From: Verrucomicrobiia bacterium
GTDB taxonomy: Bacteria > Verrucomicrobiota > Verrucomicrobiia > JABWAM01
Direction of reading: 5' to 3'
DNA length: 64,000 nt
Assembly (NCBI GenBank): GCA_020849895.1
Contig: JADZFN010000067.1
Coordinates: 48,253 to 112,252 of the forward strand
In this document: piece by piece, positions 14,321-23,097 of the stretch
Layout: each line of letters begins with the position of its first letter
Numbering within the stretch: the first letter of the stretch is position 1
Program-made: the position numbers and the translations under genes
Notes under the pieces: model-generated
The model's database searches: none
What the model was told of the DNA's origin: nothing
The model's input: only the letters and a program-made list of their open reading frames with translations

Positions 14321-16804
14321 ATGGGGGCCAATCGCCCCGATGCGGAGCGCGCCGACGCCGGGCTTGAGGCGCGCCTTCCGGAGCGGCATAGAGGCGGCGT
14401 GTTTCCGAACAACGACCAGCGGGCGGTGATCGAGGCGGTCCGCGAATCGCTGCTCGTCCTCTCGCCGATGGGTACCGGCAAGACGCGTACGGCGGCAGCC
14501 GCGGTCGCCCGCGCGATCGGCGCGGGAATCGCGCCGGAGCGGATCCTCGGTCTCACCTTCACCAATCGCGCCGCCGAGGCGATGCGCCGCGCCGTGGCAG
14601 AGGCGCTGCCGGAGGACGGCCTCCGTGTGGCGCTCTTCAATCTCCACGGCCTTTGCGCCCGCCTGCTCCGTGAGGAATGCGCCTTCGCAGGCCTCCCGCC
14701 CGATTTCGGCATCCTCGACGAGGACGAGTCCGCCGAGCTCCTCTGGCAGTTCGTCTCGCGCGAGGACCGCGCCGCCAAATACGACGACGACCGCCGCGTC
14801 GCGCGGAGCGCCTACGAGAAGTTCGTCTTCCGCTTCCTGACCGGCGAGGAGAAAGGCCCCGTCCCCGACGAGTTCCGCATGTACCGCGACGCGATGCGCC
14901 GCGACGGGACGGTGGACTTCACGGGGCTAATCGCCCGCGCGTGGCACGCGCTCCGCGCCGACCCGACGGCGCGCGCGCGTTGGAGCTCGCGTTTTGAGTG
15001 GATCCTCGTGGACGAAGTGCAGGACATCAACCTGGCCGAATACCGGATCATCGCCCTGCTCGGGGAGGGCGGCCGCTGTGTGAAAATGTTCGGCGACACG
15101 CACCAGACCATCTTCGAATGGCGCTTCGCCCAGCCGCGCCAAGTGATCGAAGCCTTCGACAAGGAATTCGCGCCGCGTCGCCTCGCGCTGAAGACCAACT
15201 ACCGCTGCGCCCCCGCCCTCGTCGAGGCGAGCAACGCCCTCCGCCGCGCCCACATCCGCAGCCGCGAGCCGTTCCCCACCCCCGGTCTTCCGGAGGCCGG
15301 CGGCGAGATCGCGATACGGACATTCGACGATTCGGAGGAGGAAACGCGCGCGCTCGTAACGAAGGTCGCCGAATGGCGGGAGGCGGGTCTCCCGCTCCGC
15401 GAGATCGCCGTGCTCGCCCGCGCGAACCGCACCCTCGCCGAGATTTCCGCGGCGCTGCGGACGGCGCGCATCCCGCATCTCGTATTCGACGAATTCGATT
15501 TCTTCCGACGGCAGGAGGTCAAGGATGTCGCCGCCGTCCTCGAACATCTCGTCGCCCCGTTTCGTCGCACTCCGGTGCTGCGCCTCCTCAAGGCCTACGG
15601 CGCTTCCGAGGGCGCGCTCGCCCGGCTCGAACGCGACCTCGCCGGCACGGGGCTGCACATGAGCGAACTCGTCCGCGGCGCGCCGGGCGATCCGCTCCAC
15701 CCGCTTCTCGAAGCCTGGAGCGCGGGGCGCGTGGTCGTCGTGGACACCGAGACCACGGGGCTGGACCCCGCCGACGCCGAGGTCGTCCAGCTCGCGCGCG
15801 CCGACACGCGAGGCGCCACCTCCGCCTTCCTCCGCCCCACGGGAACGGTCGGCGAGAGCGTTCGCACCCACGGCTTCACGGACGCGTTTCTCCGCGAGAA
15901 AGGATGCGACGCGCGCGAGACGTTCGCCAAGATGCTCCGCTTCGAGCGCGGCGCGGTCCTCGTCGGCCACAACGTGGCCTTCGATATGCGGATGCTCGCG
16001 CGCCACGCCACGCACGTCGGCGCGGCGCCGGTGTTTCCTCCGTTCTTCGACACCATGCCGCTCGCGGCCGCCTGCCTCGAGGCCGGAGCGCTCAAAGGGC
16101 TGCGCCTCGAGGCCGTGGCGTCGGCGCTTGGCGTGGAGCTGCCCCGCGCGCACGACGCCGAGGCCGACGCGCGCGCGACGTTCGAAGTCCTCGACCGTCT
16201 CATGCCGCGGCTTGTCGAGAAGCAGCCCGAGCGCCTCCGCGTCCTCGGTCAGCTCTCCGCCGATCTCGCGCTCGCGCTCCGAAAAACCACGGTGCTCTTC
16301 AAGGAGGCGCGCGAGGCCGAAGCCGAGGGAGGCAGTCTGCGTGGCCTGATTCTCGCGATCTGGGAACGCTTTAAGGCGAATCCCGGCGTGCGCGATTACC
16401 GGATCAATCCGGCGCGCGAATCCCACGTGCGCGACCTCGCCGCGATCGCAGAGTTCCTCGCCGAACGCCGCGGCGGACGCCTCTCGCTGCCCGCATTTCT
16501 GGAGCAGGTCGCTCTGAGCCGGCGCGACATGCTCCTCGAAGCCGACCCCGAGCGCGTGCGGCTCCTCACCGCGCATGCCGCCAAGGGGCTCGAGTTCGAA
16601 GCCGTCGCCATCCCGCGACTCATTAAGCCATATCCCGACTACAGCGATGAGGAAGCCCGTGTGTTCTACGTGATGCTCACCCGCGCGCGGACGCGCCTCT
16701 GGCTCTCCTGGCCGAAACGGGTCGTCAACCCTTGGGGGCGCGAGCTCGGCGTGGAGCGGCTCAAATACCTCGCCGCCATCGAACCTTTCGCGCAAAGGGC
16801 GTGA
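14321..16804 (+). CDS. UvrD/Rep-type helicase with internal DnaQ-like exonuclease domain
   Basis: 827-residue SF1A helicase. Motifs are Q-motif NNDQRAVI, Walker A SPMGTGKTRT (about residue 50), Walker B ILVDEVQDI (about 228), GDTHQTIFEWR (about 258), TNYRC (about 291), motif V LLTAHAAKGLEFEA (about 747) and motif VI EEARVFYVMLTRAR (about 776). Between motifs IV and V, at about residues 468-625, lies a complete DEDDh 3'-5' exonuclease: VVVDTETTGLDP (Exo I), VGHNVAFDMRML (Exo II) and HDAEADARATFE (Exo III). The insertion falls where the 2B subdomain sits in UvrD/Rep. A role in DNA repair or processing of unwound 3' ends is inferred. It is divergent from uvrA, separated by 98 bp. Confidence 0.9.
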   Translation: MGANRPDAERADAGLEARLPERHRGGVFPNNDQRAVIEAVRESLLVLSPMGTGKTRTAAAAVARAIGAGIAPERILGLTFTNRAAEAMRRAVAEALPEDGLRVALFNLHGLCARLLREECAFAGLPPDFGILDEDESAELLWQFVSREDRAAKYDDDRRVARSAYEKFVFRFLTGEEKGPVPDEFRMYRDAMRRDGTVDFTGLIARAWHALRADPTARARWSSRFEWILVDEVQDINLAEYRIIALLGEGGRCVKMFGDTHQTIFEWRFAQPRQVIEAFDKEFAPRRLALKTNYRCAPALVEASNALRRAHIRSREPFPTPGLPEAGGEIAIRTFDDSEEETRALVTKVAEWREAGLPLREIAVLARANRTLAEISAALRTARIPHLVFDEFDFFRRQEVKDVAAVLEHLVAPFRRTPVLRLLKAYGASEGALARLERDLAGTGLHMSELVRGAPGDPLHPLLEAWSAGRVVVVDTETTGLDPADAEVVQLARADTRGATSAFLRPTGTVGESVRTHGFTDAFLREKGCDARETFAKMLRFERGAVLVGHNVAFDMRMLARHATHVGAAPVFPPFFDTMPLAAACLEAGALKGLRLEAVASALGVELPRAHDAEADARATFEVLDRLMPRLVEKQPERLRVLGQLSADLALALRKTTVLFKEAREAEAEGGSLRGLILAIWERFKANPGVRDYRINPARESHVRDLAAIAEFLAERRGGRLSLPAFLEQVALSRRDMLLEADPERVRLLTAHAAKGLEFEAVAIPRLIKPYPDYSDEEARVFYVMLTRARTRLWLSWPKRVVNPWGRELGVERLKYLAAIEPFAQRA

Positions 16805-16884
16805 GGAGGATCGCGCGCTTGGGAGGCTGGGCCGCGCTTCCGGCCATTGATGCGCGCGCGCGGGCGTGCGAGACTGGCCTTTCG

Positions 16885-18123
16885 ATGAAGGTCCTGCACT
16901 TCGACTGCTTCAGCGGCATCAGCGGCGACATGACGGTCGCCGCGCTCGTGGATCTCGGCGGGTCCCGCGCGCGGCTCGCGACCGAGTTGCGCAAGCTGGG
17001 GCTCTCCGACGAATATCGTCTCGCCTTCTCTCGAGGCCTTCGCCGAGGAGTGAGCGGGGTGCGTTTCGACGTGAAACTCTCCGGCGCCCGCGCCCACGCG
17101 CACGGCTCCGCGCCGCGGCGACACGCGCACGGGCGGTCCTATACCGAAATCCGAAAGTTGATCGGAAAGAGCCGCCTGTCGGCATTCGTCAAGACCCGTG
17201 CGACGAACTTGTTCCGGCGGATCGCTGTCGCCGAGGGAAAGATTCACGGAATGCCTCCTGAGCGGGTCCATTTCCACGAGGTGGGCGCCGCGGATTCGAT
17301 CGTGGACCTCGTGGGGACCTGCCTCCTCCTCGAGGAGCTCGCGCCGGACCGCATCACCGCTTCGACCCCCTGCGAAGGGAAGGGATTCGTCGAGTGCGCC
17401 CACGGGCGCTTCCCCGTTCCGACACCCGCCACGCTCGAGATCCTTAAGGGCGTGGCGATTCGCCAAGTGGACCTCGAGTCCGAGCTGATCACTCCAACCG
17501 GCGCGGCGATCCTCGCCGAGTTTGTTCAGGAGTTCGGGAAAATGCCCGAGATGGCAGTGCGTCGGATCGGCTACGGCCTCGGCCTGCGCGATCACGCCTC
17601 CCAGCCCAACGCGCTCCGCGCCGTGCTGGGTGAGGGCGTGGCATCCGCGCGCGCGGGAGGCGACGAGGTCGTCGTGCTCGAAGCGAACGTGGACGACGTG
17701 ACACCCGAGGTGCTCGCCTCGGCGGGGGAACGGCTCCTCGCTGCAGGCGCTCGCGACGCCTTCCTCACGCCCGTCCTCATGAAGAAAGGACGTCCCGGCA
17801 CGCTCGTGACCGCGCTCGCGGACCCCGGATGCGCGGCGGAGATCGCGGAGGCGATCTTCCGCGAGACGGGGACCTTCGGAGTCCGCATGCGGCTCGCGGA
17901 ACGGTTCTGCCTCGACCGCAAGATGCGCGGGGCGCGCACTCCGTGGGGGAAGGTGGCCGTGAAGGTCGGCTCGCACAAGGGGCGCGTGGTCGCCGCAAAG
18001 CCTGAGTTTTCCGATTGCGAGCGTCTCGCGCGCGCGACGGGCCGCCCCGCGCGCGAGGTCTGGACCGCGGCGGCGGCCGAGTGCGCCAAAATCCTCCTTT
18101 CCGGACCGAAGCGCCGACGTTAG
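16885..18123 (+). CDS. larC: Nickel-pincer cofactor biosynthesis protein LarC
   Basis: 412-residue LarC (former DUF111), the nickel insertase that completes the nickel-pincer nucleotide used by lactate racemase and related enzymes. Family segments include the N-terminal HFDCFSGISGDMTVAALVDLG, a His-rich stretch around residues 70-80 (AHAHGSAPRRHAHG), VHFHEVGAADSIVDLVG (about 130), and ANVDDVTPEVL (about 270). In some Lactobacillus the gene is split by a programmed frameshift; here it is one continuous frame. The frame is open upstream, but ATG 16885 matches the family N-terminus. larE lies 16 kb away and neither larB nor larA is in the window. Confidence 0.93.
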   Translation: MKVLHFDCFSGISGDMTVAALVDLGGSRARLATELRKLGLSDEYRLAFSRGLRRGVSGVRFDVKLSGARAHAHGSAPRRHAHGRSYTEIRKLIGKSRLSAFVKTRATNLFRRIAVAEGKIHGMPPERVHFHEVGAADSIVDLVGTCLLLEELAPDRITASTPCEGKGFVECAHGRFPVPTPATLEILKGVAIRQVDLESELITPTGAAILAEFVQEFGKMPEMAVRRIGYGLGLRDHASQPNALRAVLGEGVASARAGGDEVVVLEANVDDVTPEVLASAGERLLAAGARDAFLTPVLMKKGRPGTLVTALADPGCAAEIAEAIFRETGTFGVRMRLAERFCLDRKMRGARTPWGKVAVKVGSHKGRVVAAKPEFSDCERLARATGRPAREVWTAAAAECAKILLSGPKRRR

Positions 18124-18124
18124 G

Positions 18125-18394
18125 ATGGTCTCCATGATCGCCCAGGACCTGCTGGAAATCCTCTGCTGCCCGGAAACCAAGGAAGATGTGGCGCCGGCCG
18201 ACGCGGCGCTCGTTGCGAAGATCAACGCCGCGATCGCCGCCGGCGGCGTGAAGACCCGCGGCGGCCAGGCGGTCGCGGAAAAAATTGACGAGGGGCTGTT
18301 GCGCAAGGACGGGAAGTTTCTCTACCCCGTACGCGACGACATCCCGGTCATGCTCGTGGACGAAGCCCTGCCGATGGACCAGTTCGGCGGCTGA
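18125..18394 (+). CDS. Trm112-like (UPF0434) small protein
   Basis: 89-residue protein with the Trm112/UPF0434 pattern: LLEILCCPETKEDV near the N-terminus and a C-terminal LRKDGKFLYPVRDDIPVMLVDEA. Trm112-type proteins act as partners of methyltransferases in eukaryotes and archaea; bacterial members are poorly characterised. Only part of the zinc-ligand set is visible (two adjacent Cys at the CCP motif). About 35 extra residues between the two conserved blocks make it longer than the usual 60-residue form. It starts one base after the larC stop; ATG 18134 is an alternative start. Confidence 0.8.
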   Translation: MVSMIAQDLLEILCCPETKEDVAPADAALVAKINAAIAAGGVKTRGGQAVAEKIDEGLLRKDGKFLYPVRDDIPVMLVDEALPMDQFGG

Positions 18395-18533
18395 AGGCCG
18401 GTCACGACTTCGGGGAATCCGCCGCCCCCTATTCCGCTCCGGGATCGGAAGGCGGCGCGCCCTGAAATCCTGAGCGCGCGTTGACAACGCCGCGAGGATG
18501 ACCGTAGCGTGGGGACCTTTCCGTCCGACCTTC

Positions 18534-19043
18534 ATGGGCCTTTCCCGCCGCATCTTTCTTTCCGGCGCCGCGCTCCTGCTTGGATGGGGGCTGGCTTGGG
18601 CCCCCTCCCTTTTGGCGGGCGCCGACGCGGAGGTCCGGACCCACGAACGCGACGCGACCCTCGCGCGCGCGCTGGCGGACGAATTCGATCGCAAGGGAGA
18701 GGACGCGGGCGGCGAGGTTTCCGCCCTGATCCATCAGGCTGTGGAAACCCTGAGGGCTTTCGCCGACACGAACACGGAGCTTGCGAAAAGGATCCGCTCG
18801 GATGCGAGCGCCGAAGACCTCGACGAACTCAAGAGGGAGGCTGCCGAGCATTGGCAAAAGTGGCGCGGTTTTCGCTTCCGGCTGAAGCAGAAGGGGATCG
18901 TCTCGATGGGAGGCGAAAGCGGCGGAGGCGGATTTCGCCCGCGCGCGCCGGGCGAGGCGTCCTCCGGCGTTGTGGTTCTTGGCTCCATCGAGGGAATCCG
19001 GAACTGGCTGAATGAAGAGGAAACGCGCGAAGCCGCGAAGTGA
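18534..19043 (+). CDS. Small exported protein with Tat-like signal, function unknown
   Basis: 169-residue protein not recognised as a known family. The N-terminus MGLSRRIFLSGAALLLGWG matches the twin-arginine export consensus (SRRxFL plus hydrophobic core), ending near LLAGADA. The mature part is charged and helical (about residues 35-115) with a Gly-rich GGESGGGGFRPRAPG segment near 130. ATG 18534 is chosen because it places the Tat motif at the N-terminus; an ATG 12 codons upstream also exists. Its 3' end overlaps glnE by 32 bp, implying cotranscription. Confidence 0.6.
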   Translation: MGLSRRIFLSGAALLLGWGLAWAPSLLAGADAEVRTHERDATLARALADEFDRKGEDAGGEVSALIHQAVETLRAFADTNTELAKRIRSDASAEDLDELKREAAEHWQKWRGFRFRLKQKGIVSMGGESGGGGFRPRAPGEASSGVVVLGSIEGIRNWLNEEETREAAK

Positions 19044-21768
19044 GACTTCCCGCGCGGAGGCGCTGCCGAAGGCCTGTCCCGTCGGAGCGGAAAAAGCGGC
19101 GCCGTCGCTCAACGTTCTGACGCGGCGCCTGGCCCGTCACGCGCCGGTCTGGCGCCTGCGGCTCGCCGCGAACCCGGACGACGGTGCGTGGCTTGGAAGC
19201 GGCGCGCCCTGGGAGCGTCCGCGCACGCCGGCGACGCTGGATGCGGCGTGGCGGGCGGAGCACACGGGGGCGAAGAGTTTTGAGGCGACCTTCGCGGCGC
19301 TGCGGGAGATGAAGCGGCGCGAGATGCTGCGTGTCACGGTCCGGGACCTCCTGGGCCGTGCGTCGCTCGAGGAGACGGTGGCTGAACTGTCAGCGCTCGC
19401 GGACTTCTGTTTGCGGCGCGGCCTCGAGGCCTGCATCAGCGAACTTGTCGTCCGCCACGGAGCGCCCTCGACCGGTTTCGGAGTCTTCGCCCTGGGCAAA
19501 CTCGGCGGACGGGAGCTGAACTACAGCTCCGACATTGATCTCATCTTCGCCTACGGCGAGGAGGGGAACATCGGGCCGCTGACGCACCACGATTTCTTCA
19601 CTCGCGTGGCGAACCGTCTGTTGGAGGGATTCCGCGGCGACGCGGACCCGCTCTTCCGTGTGGACCTCCGCCTGCGTCCCGAGAACAAGGCGGGTCCCAT
19701 CGTGCGCTCGCTCGAGAGCTACGAGAACTACTACGCGGCCTTCGGAGAGACCTGGGAACGCATGGCGCTCCAAAAATGCCGCCTCGCCGCGGGCGACGCG
19801 GAGTTGGGATACGAGTTCATCCAACGGCTGCAGCCCTTTTGCTTTCCGCGTTATCTGCCGCCGCAGGCGTTGGACGAGATCTTTCGGATCAAATCGCGGA
19901 TCGAGGCGGAAATCCTCAAGGAGGGCGGGCTCGAACGCCACGTGAAACTCGGTCGCGGCGGCATCCGCGAAATCGAGTTCTCCGTGCAGGCGCTCCAGCT
20001 CATCCACGGGGCGCGCCACGCCTTTACCCAGGAATCCGGTACACTCAAGTCCATCCAGGCCCTCCACCGCCTCGAACTGCTGGGCGGAGCGGAGGCGCTC
20101 GCCCTCACGCGCGCCTACATCTTTTTCCGGAGAGTCGAACACCGCCTCCAGATGCGCGAAGACCGCCAGACGCACACCCTCCCGGAATCGAAAACGGAAC
20201 TGGCGAAGCTCGCGGATGGGCTCGATTTCGCCTCGCTCGCCGCCTTCGAGAAGGAGTGGGAAGGGCATCGCGCGTTCGTGCGCTCGTTTTTCCAAAGCAT
20301 CGTCCGCCCGAACGTCCCCGGAAACGGAGACGCGGCGCGGGCGACGACGCCCGAGGCGCGCGACCCATCGGCGCGCGAGGCGGGCTTCGCCGACCCCGCA
20401 CGCGCGGAACAGACACTGGAGCGCCTCTCCTCCGGGCCGGAATACGCGCACGTCTCGGCGCGCACGCGCGGGTTCTTCGCGCGCATCCGCTCCGGCATCC
20501 TGCGGCTTTCGCCTTCACTCGCGCGGCCGGACCACGCGCTGACGCAGTTCGAGCGCTTCATCGAGGGATACGGCTCCCGCGCCGCGCTTTACGAACTCCT
20601 CGCTTCGAACCCGAAAGTGATCGAGATGCTCTTCCGCCTCTTCGACCACAGCCGGTTCCTGACGGACGCGGTGATCCGCCAGCCGGCGATCCTCGAGGCG
20701 ATCGCTTACGAGGGGCTGATCTCCCTCCGCCGCGACCGTGCGGGGATGGCGGCCGCGCTCGCGCGCGAGGCGCCGGAGGGGGGCGTCGCCGGCCTGCGGG
20801 AGTTCCAGCGCGCCGAACTGGTCCGCATCGAGCTGCGCGACATTCTCGGCGTCGCCGAATCGCTCGAGGAAATCTTCGAGCAGCTCACCCTGCTCGCGGA
20901 CGCGTGCGTGGCGCAGGCGTTCCACGACGCGGCGGCGGCGCAGGGCGGCAAGGGGCCGCCGATGGCGATCATTGCGCTCGGGAAATACGGCGGACGCGAT
21001 CTCAGCTACGGCGCCGACCTCGACGTCCTGTTCGTGGGGGGGACCTCCGCGCTCGCGACAAAGCTGATCGCCCTATTGGGGCGGAGCGCCGGAGACGAAG
21101 CGATCTTCAAAGTGGACGCGCGGTTGCGTCCCGACGGCGAAGACGGCCCGCTCACCCTTCCTCTGGCGGCCTACGCGCGCTATCTGCGGACGCGCGCGCA
21201 GTCTTGGGAGCGACAGTGCCTGACGCGCGCCCGGCCGGTCGCCGGAGATGCGAAACTCGGCCGGGCGTTTCTCCGTCTCGTGGACGAGCGGATCTATGCG
21301 CGGCCGGCGACGAAGGAGGAACTGGCCGAGGTCGCGGCGATGCGGGAGCGGATCGAAAAGGAACGGGGGGATCCGGACGATCCGGCGCGAGACTTCAAGA
21401 CCGGCGCGGGCGGACTGGTGGAGGTGGAATTCCTCGCGCAGGCGCTCCAGCTCCGCTACGGCAGCGCGTACGCCGCGCTGCGGCGCGCCTCCACGCTGGA
21501 GGTCCTGCGCGCGATGCCCGGCGTGGCGGGTTGGGCACCGGACGACGCGACGCGGCTCGCAGACGATTACCTCTGGCTGCGGCGGCTCGAATCGGCGGCG
21601 CGCCGTTTCCACAACGCCCCCGTCCAGCAGCTTCCCCGGGATCGGAAGGCTTGGGCGTCGGTGGCGCACCACCTCGGTTTCAGCGCGGTCGCCGCCTTGG
21701 AGAAGGAGCTTGCGGCGCGGCGCAAGCGGCTCCGCGCGCGGGCCGCGAAGTTGGCGCCGAAGGCGTGA
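19012..21768 (+). CDS. glnE: Bifunctional glutamine-synthetase adenylyltransferase/deadenylylase
   Basis: 918-residue GlnE, which adds AMP to or removes AMP from glutamine synthetase in response to nitrogen status. Two nucleotidyltransferase domains are present, each with the G...DxD signature: ALGKLGGRELNYSSDIDLIF (about 158-178) and ALGKYGGRDLSYGADLDVLF (about 652-672). RVDLRLRPENKAGP and KVDARLRPDGEDGP are the paired substrate-loop motifs, and helical GlnD/GlnE C-terminal regions follow each. The length is close to E. coli GlnE (946). No glutamine synthetase or PII gene is adjacent. Confidence 0.95.
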   Translation: MKRKRAKPRSETSRAEALPKACPVGAEKAAPSLNVLTRRLARHAPVWRLRLAANPDDGAWLGSGAPWERPRTPATLDAAWRAEHTGAKSFEATFAALREMKRREMLRVTVRDLLGRASLEETVAELSALADFCLRRGLEACISELVVRHGAPSTGFGVFALGKLGGRELNYSSDIDLIFAYGEEGNIGPLTHHDFFTRVANRLLEGFRGDADPLFRVDLRLRPENKAGPIVRSLESYENYYAAFGETWERMALQKCRLAAGDAELGYEFIQRLQPFCFPRYLPPQALDEIFRIKSRIEAEILKEGGLERHVKLGRGGIREIEFSVQALQLIHGARHAFTQESGTLKSIQALHRLELLGGAEALALTRAYIFFRRVEHRLQMREDRQTHTLPESKTELAKLADGLDFASLAAFEKEWEGHRAFVRSFFQSIVRPNVPGNGDAARATTPEARDPSAREAGFADPARAEQTLERLSSGPEYAHVSARTRGFFARIRSGILRLSPSLARPDHALTQFERFIEGYGSRAALYELLASNPKVIEMLFRLFDHSRFLTDAVIRQPAILEAIAYEGLISLRRDRAGMAAALAREAPEGGVAGLREFQRAELVRIELRDILGVAESLEEIFEQLTLLADACVAQAFHDAAAAQGGKGPPMAIIALGKYGGRDLSYGADLDVLFVGGTSALATKLIALLGRSAGDEAIFKVDARLRPDGEDGPLTLPLAAYARYLRTRAQSWERQCLTRARPVAGDAKLGRAFLRLVDERIYARPATKEELAEVAAMRERIEKERGDPDDPARDFKTGAGGLVEVEFLAQALQLRYGSAYAALRRASTLEVLRAMPGVAGWAPDDATRLADDYLWLRRLESAARRFHNAPVQQLPRDRKAWASVAHHLGFSAVAALEKELAARRKRLRARAAKLAPKA

Positions 21769-21792
21769 GTTTTTTCGCGGGCGAGCCGGCTT

Positions 21793-22983
21793 TCAGCGCT
21801 CGCGCGCACGGAGGAGATCGTCGTAGACCGCGAAGGTGAGCGCAGCGTTCTTCTTCGCGTCGAAACGCTCGCGCGCCCATGCCCGCGCTTTCCGTCCCAT
21901 CGCGCGACGATGGGCCGCGTCCGCGAGGAGCGCCGCGGTGACGTCCGCGAGCGCCCGAGGGTCGGAGGGGGGAATGAGGACGCCGGTTTCACCGGGGAGC
22001 ACCAGCTCGCGCACGCCGCCGAGATCGCTGCCCACGGAAGGGACCTCCATCGCGGCGGCTTCGATCACGGGGCGGGCGAAATGAGGAACCGTCGAGGGAA
22101 AGAGGAGGAGCGCGACGTCGGCGAGGAGCGCCGGCACGTCAGTCCGCATTCCAAGGAGATGCACGCGCCGACGCAGGCCGGCCGGCACGGCGCGAATCCA
22201 GGCTGCAGTGCTTTCAGGGCCGGTTTCGCCGGCGATGGCGAGATGGGCGTCCGGAACCCGCGCGAGCAGGTCGCGCGCCGCGCGGCGGAGCACCGCGACG
22301 CCTTTCGTCGCGGCTTCTCCGCCGAGATAAAGGAGGATCGGCGCCCCTTCGGGCGCGCCGATTTCCCTGCGAAACGCGCCCTTGGGAAGGGCGGCGTCGA
22401 ACTGGGCAAAGTCCACGAAGTTATGGATCACGCGCACGCGTCCCGGCGGCATTCTCCCAAGGCGGGTTGCATCCTCCTCGCAGATGGCGACGACGGCGTC
22501 GCTCCCGCGCCGGATCGCGGCGCGGATCAGCGCGCGGCGCAGGCCGAACGCGCCGCGCGCCAGAGGTTCGCGGATGTGCCAGACGACCGGAAGGCCCAGG
22601 GATTTCGCGGCAAACGCGGCGACGGCCAGTGTCGAGGAGTTGAGATGGACCAAAGGAAGAGCGGGCGCGGCGGAGGCTTCCTCGCGCAGGACGGCGCGGA
22701 GGCGGAAGAAGAAGGGAACGGAGGCGAGTAGGCGGACGGCGAGACGGGGGAGCTGTTGCGCGCGGAACCACACGAGTTCCGTGTGGCTGAGGTCGGGGCC
22801 GGGAACGATTCGCACGGGGAGACCTTCCTTGCGATAGAGGTCGGCGGCGGGGCCTTTGCGGAGGCAGAGAACGCGCGGCGCCCACTTCGTGCGGTCGAGC
22901 TGGCGGATGAGATAGAGGAGGCTCAGCGGCGCGCCGCCGAGGGCGCGCTCGTGATGCACGTAAAGGACGGGTCGCGGGGTCAT
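21793..22983 (-). CDS. Glycosyltransferase family 4 protein
   Basis: 396-residue GT-B glycosyltransferase. The N-terminal half opens with YVHHERALGGAPLSLLYLI (donor/acceptor Gly loop). The C-terminal GT4 domain (about 200-390) has the ILLYLGGEAATKGV segment, a GMRTDVPALLADVALLLFPS stretch and the conserved FARPVIEAAAMEVPSVGSDLGG region with its E-x7-E-like motif. It probably adds a sugar to a surface glycan. It converges on glnE with only 24 bp between stops. A second GT4 gene lies 114 bp upstream on the same strand. Confidence 0.9.
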   Translation of the reverse strand: MTPRPVLYVHHERALGGAPLSLLYLIRQLDRTKWAPRVLCLRKGPAADLYRKEGLPVRIVPGPDLSHTELVWFRAQQLPRLAVRLLASVPFFFRLRAVLREEASAAPALPLVHLNSSTLAVAAFAAKSLGLPVVWHIREPLARGAFGLRRALIRAAIRRGSDAVVAICEEDATRLGRMPPGRVRVIHNFVDFAQFDAALPKGAFRREIGAPEGAPILLYLGGEAATKGVAVLRRAARDLLARVPDAHLAIAGETGPESTAAWIRAVPAGLRRRVHLLGMRTDVPALLADVALLLFPSTVPHFARPVIEAAAMEVPSVGSDLGGVRELVLPGETGVLIPPSDPRALADVTAALLADAAHRRAMGRKARAWARERFDAKKNAALTFAVYDDLLRARER

Positions 22984-23097
22984 CGGAGGCCGAAGGCTCG
23001 GAAGCGTTTTCGCACGTCAAAAGGTTGTTGGACGGGTTCCATCATGACGCGCACCCCTGCGGCCGGAGAAGCGCGAAACGGCGCGCCGGTCGCCCGT

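Noticed and set aside
14927..16795. 622-residue minus-strand ORF over the helicase-exonuclease
   Set aside because: Antisense to the helicase, whose motifs are complete; text is Glu/Arg/Gly-biased as expected from codon-position bias.
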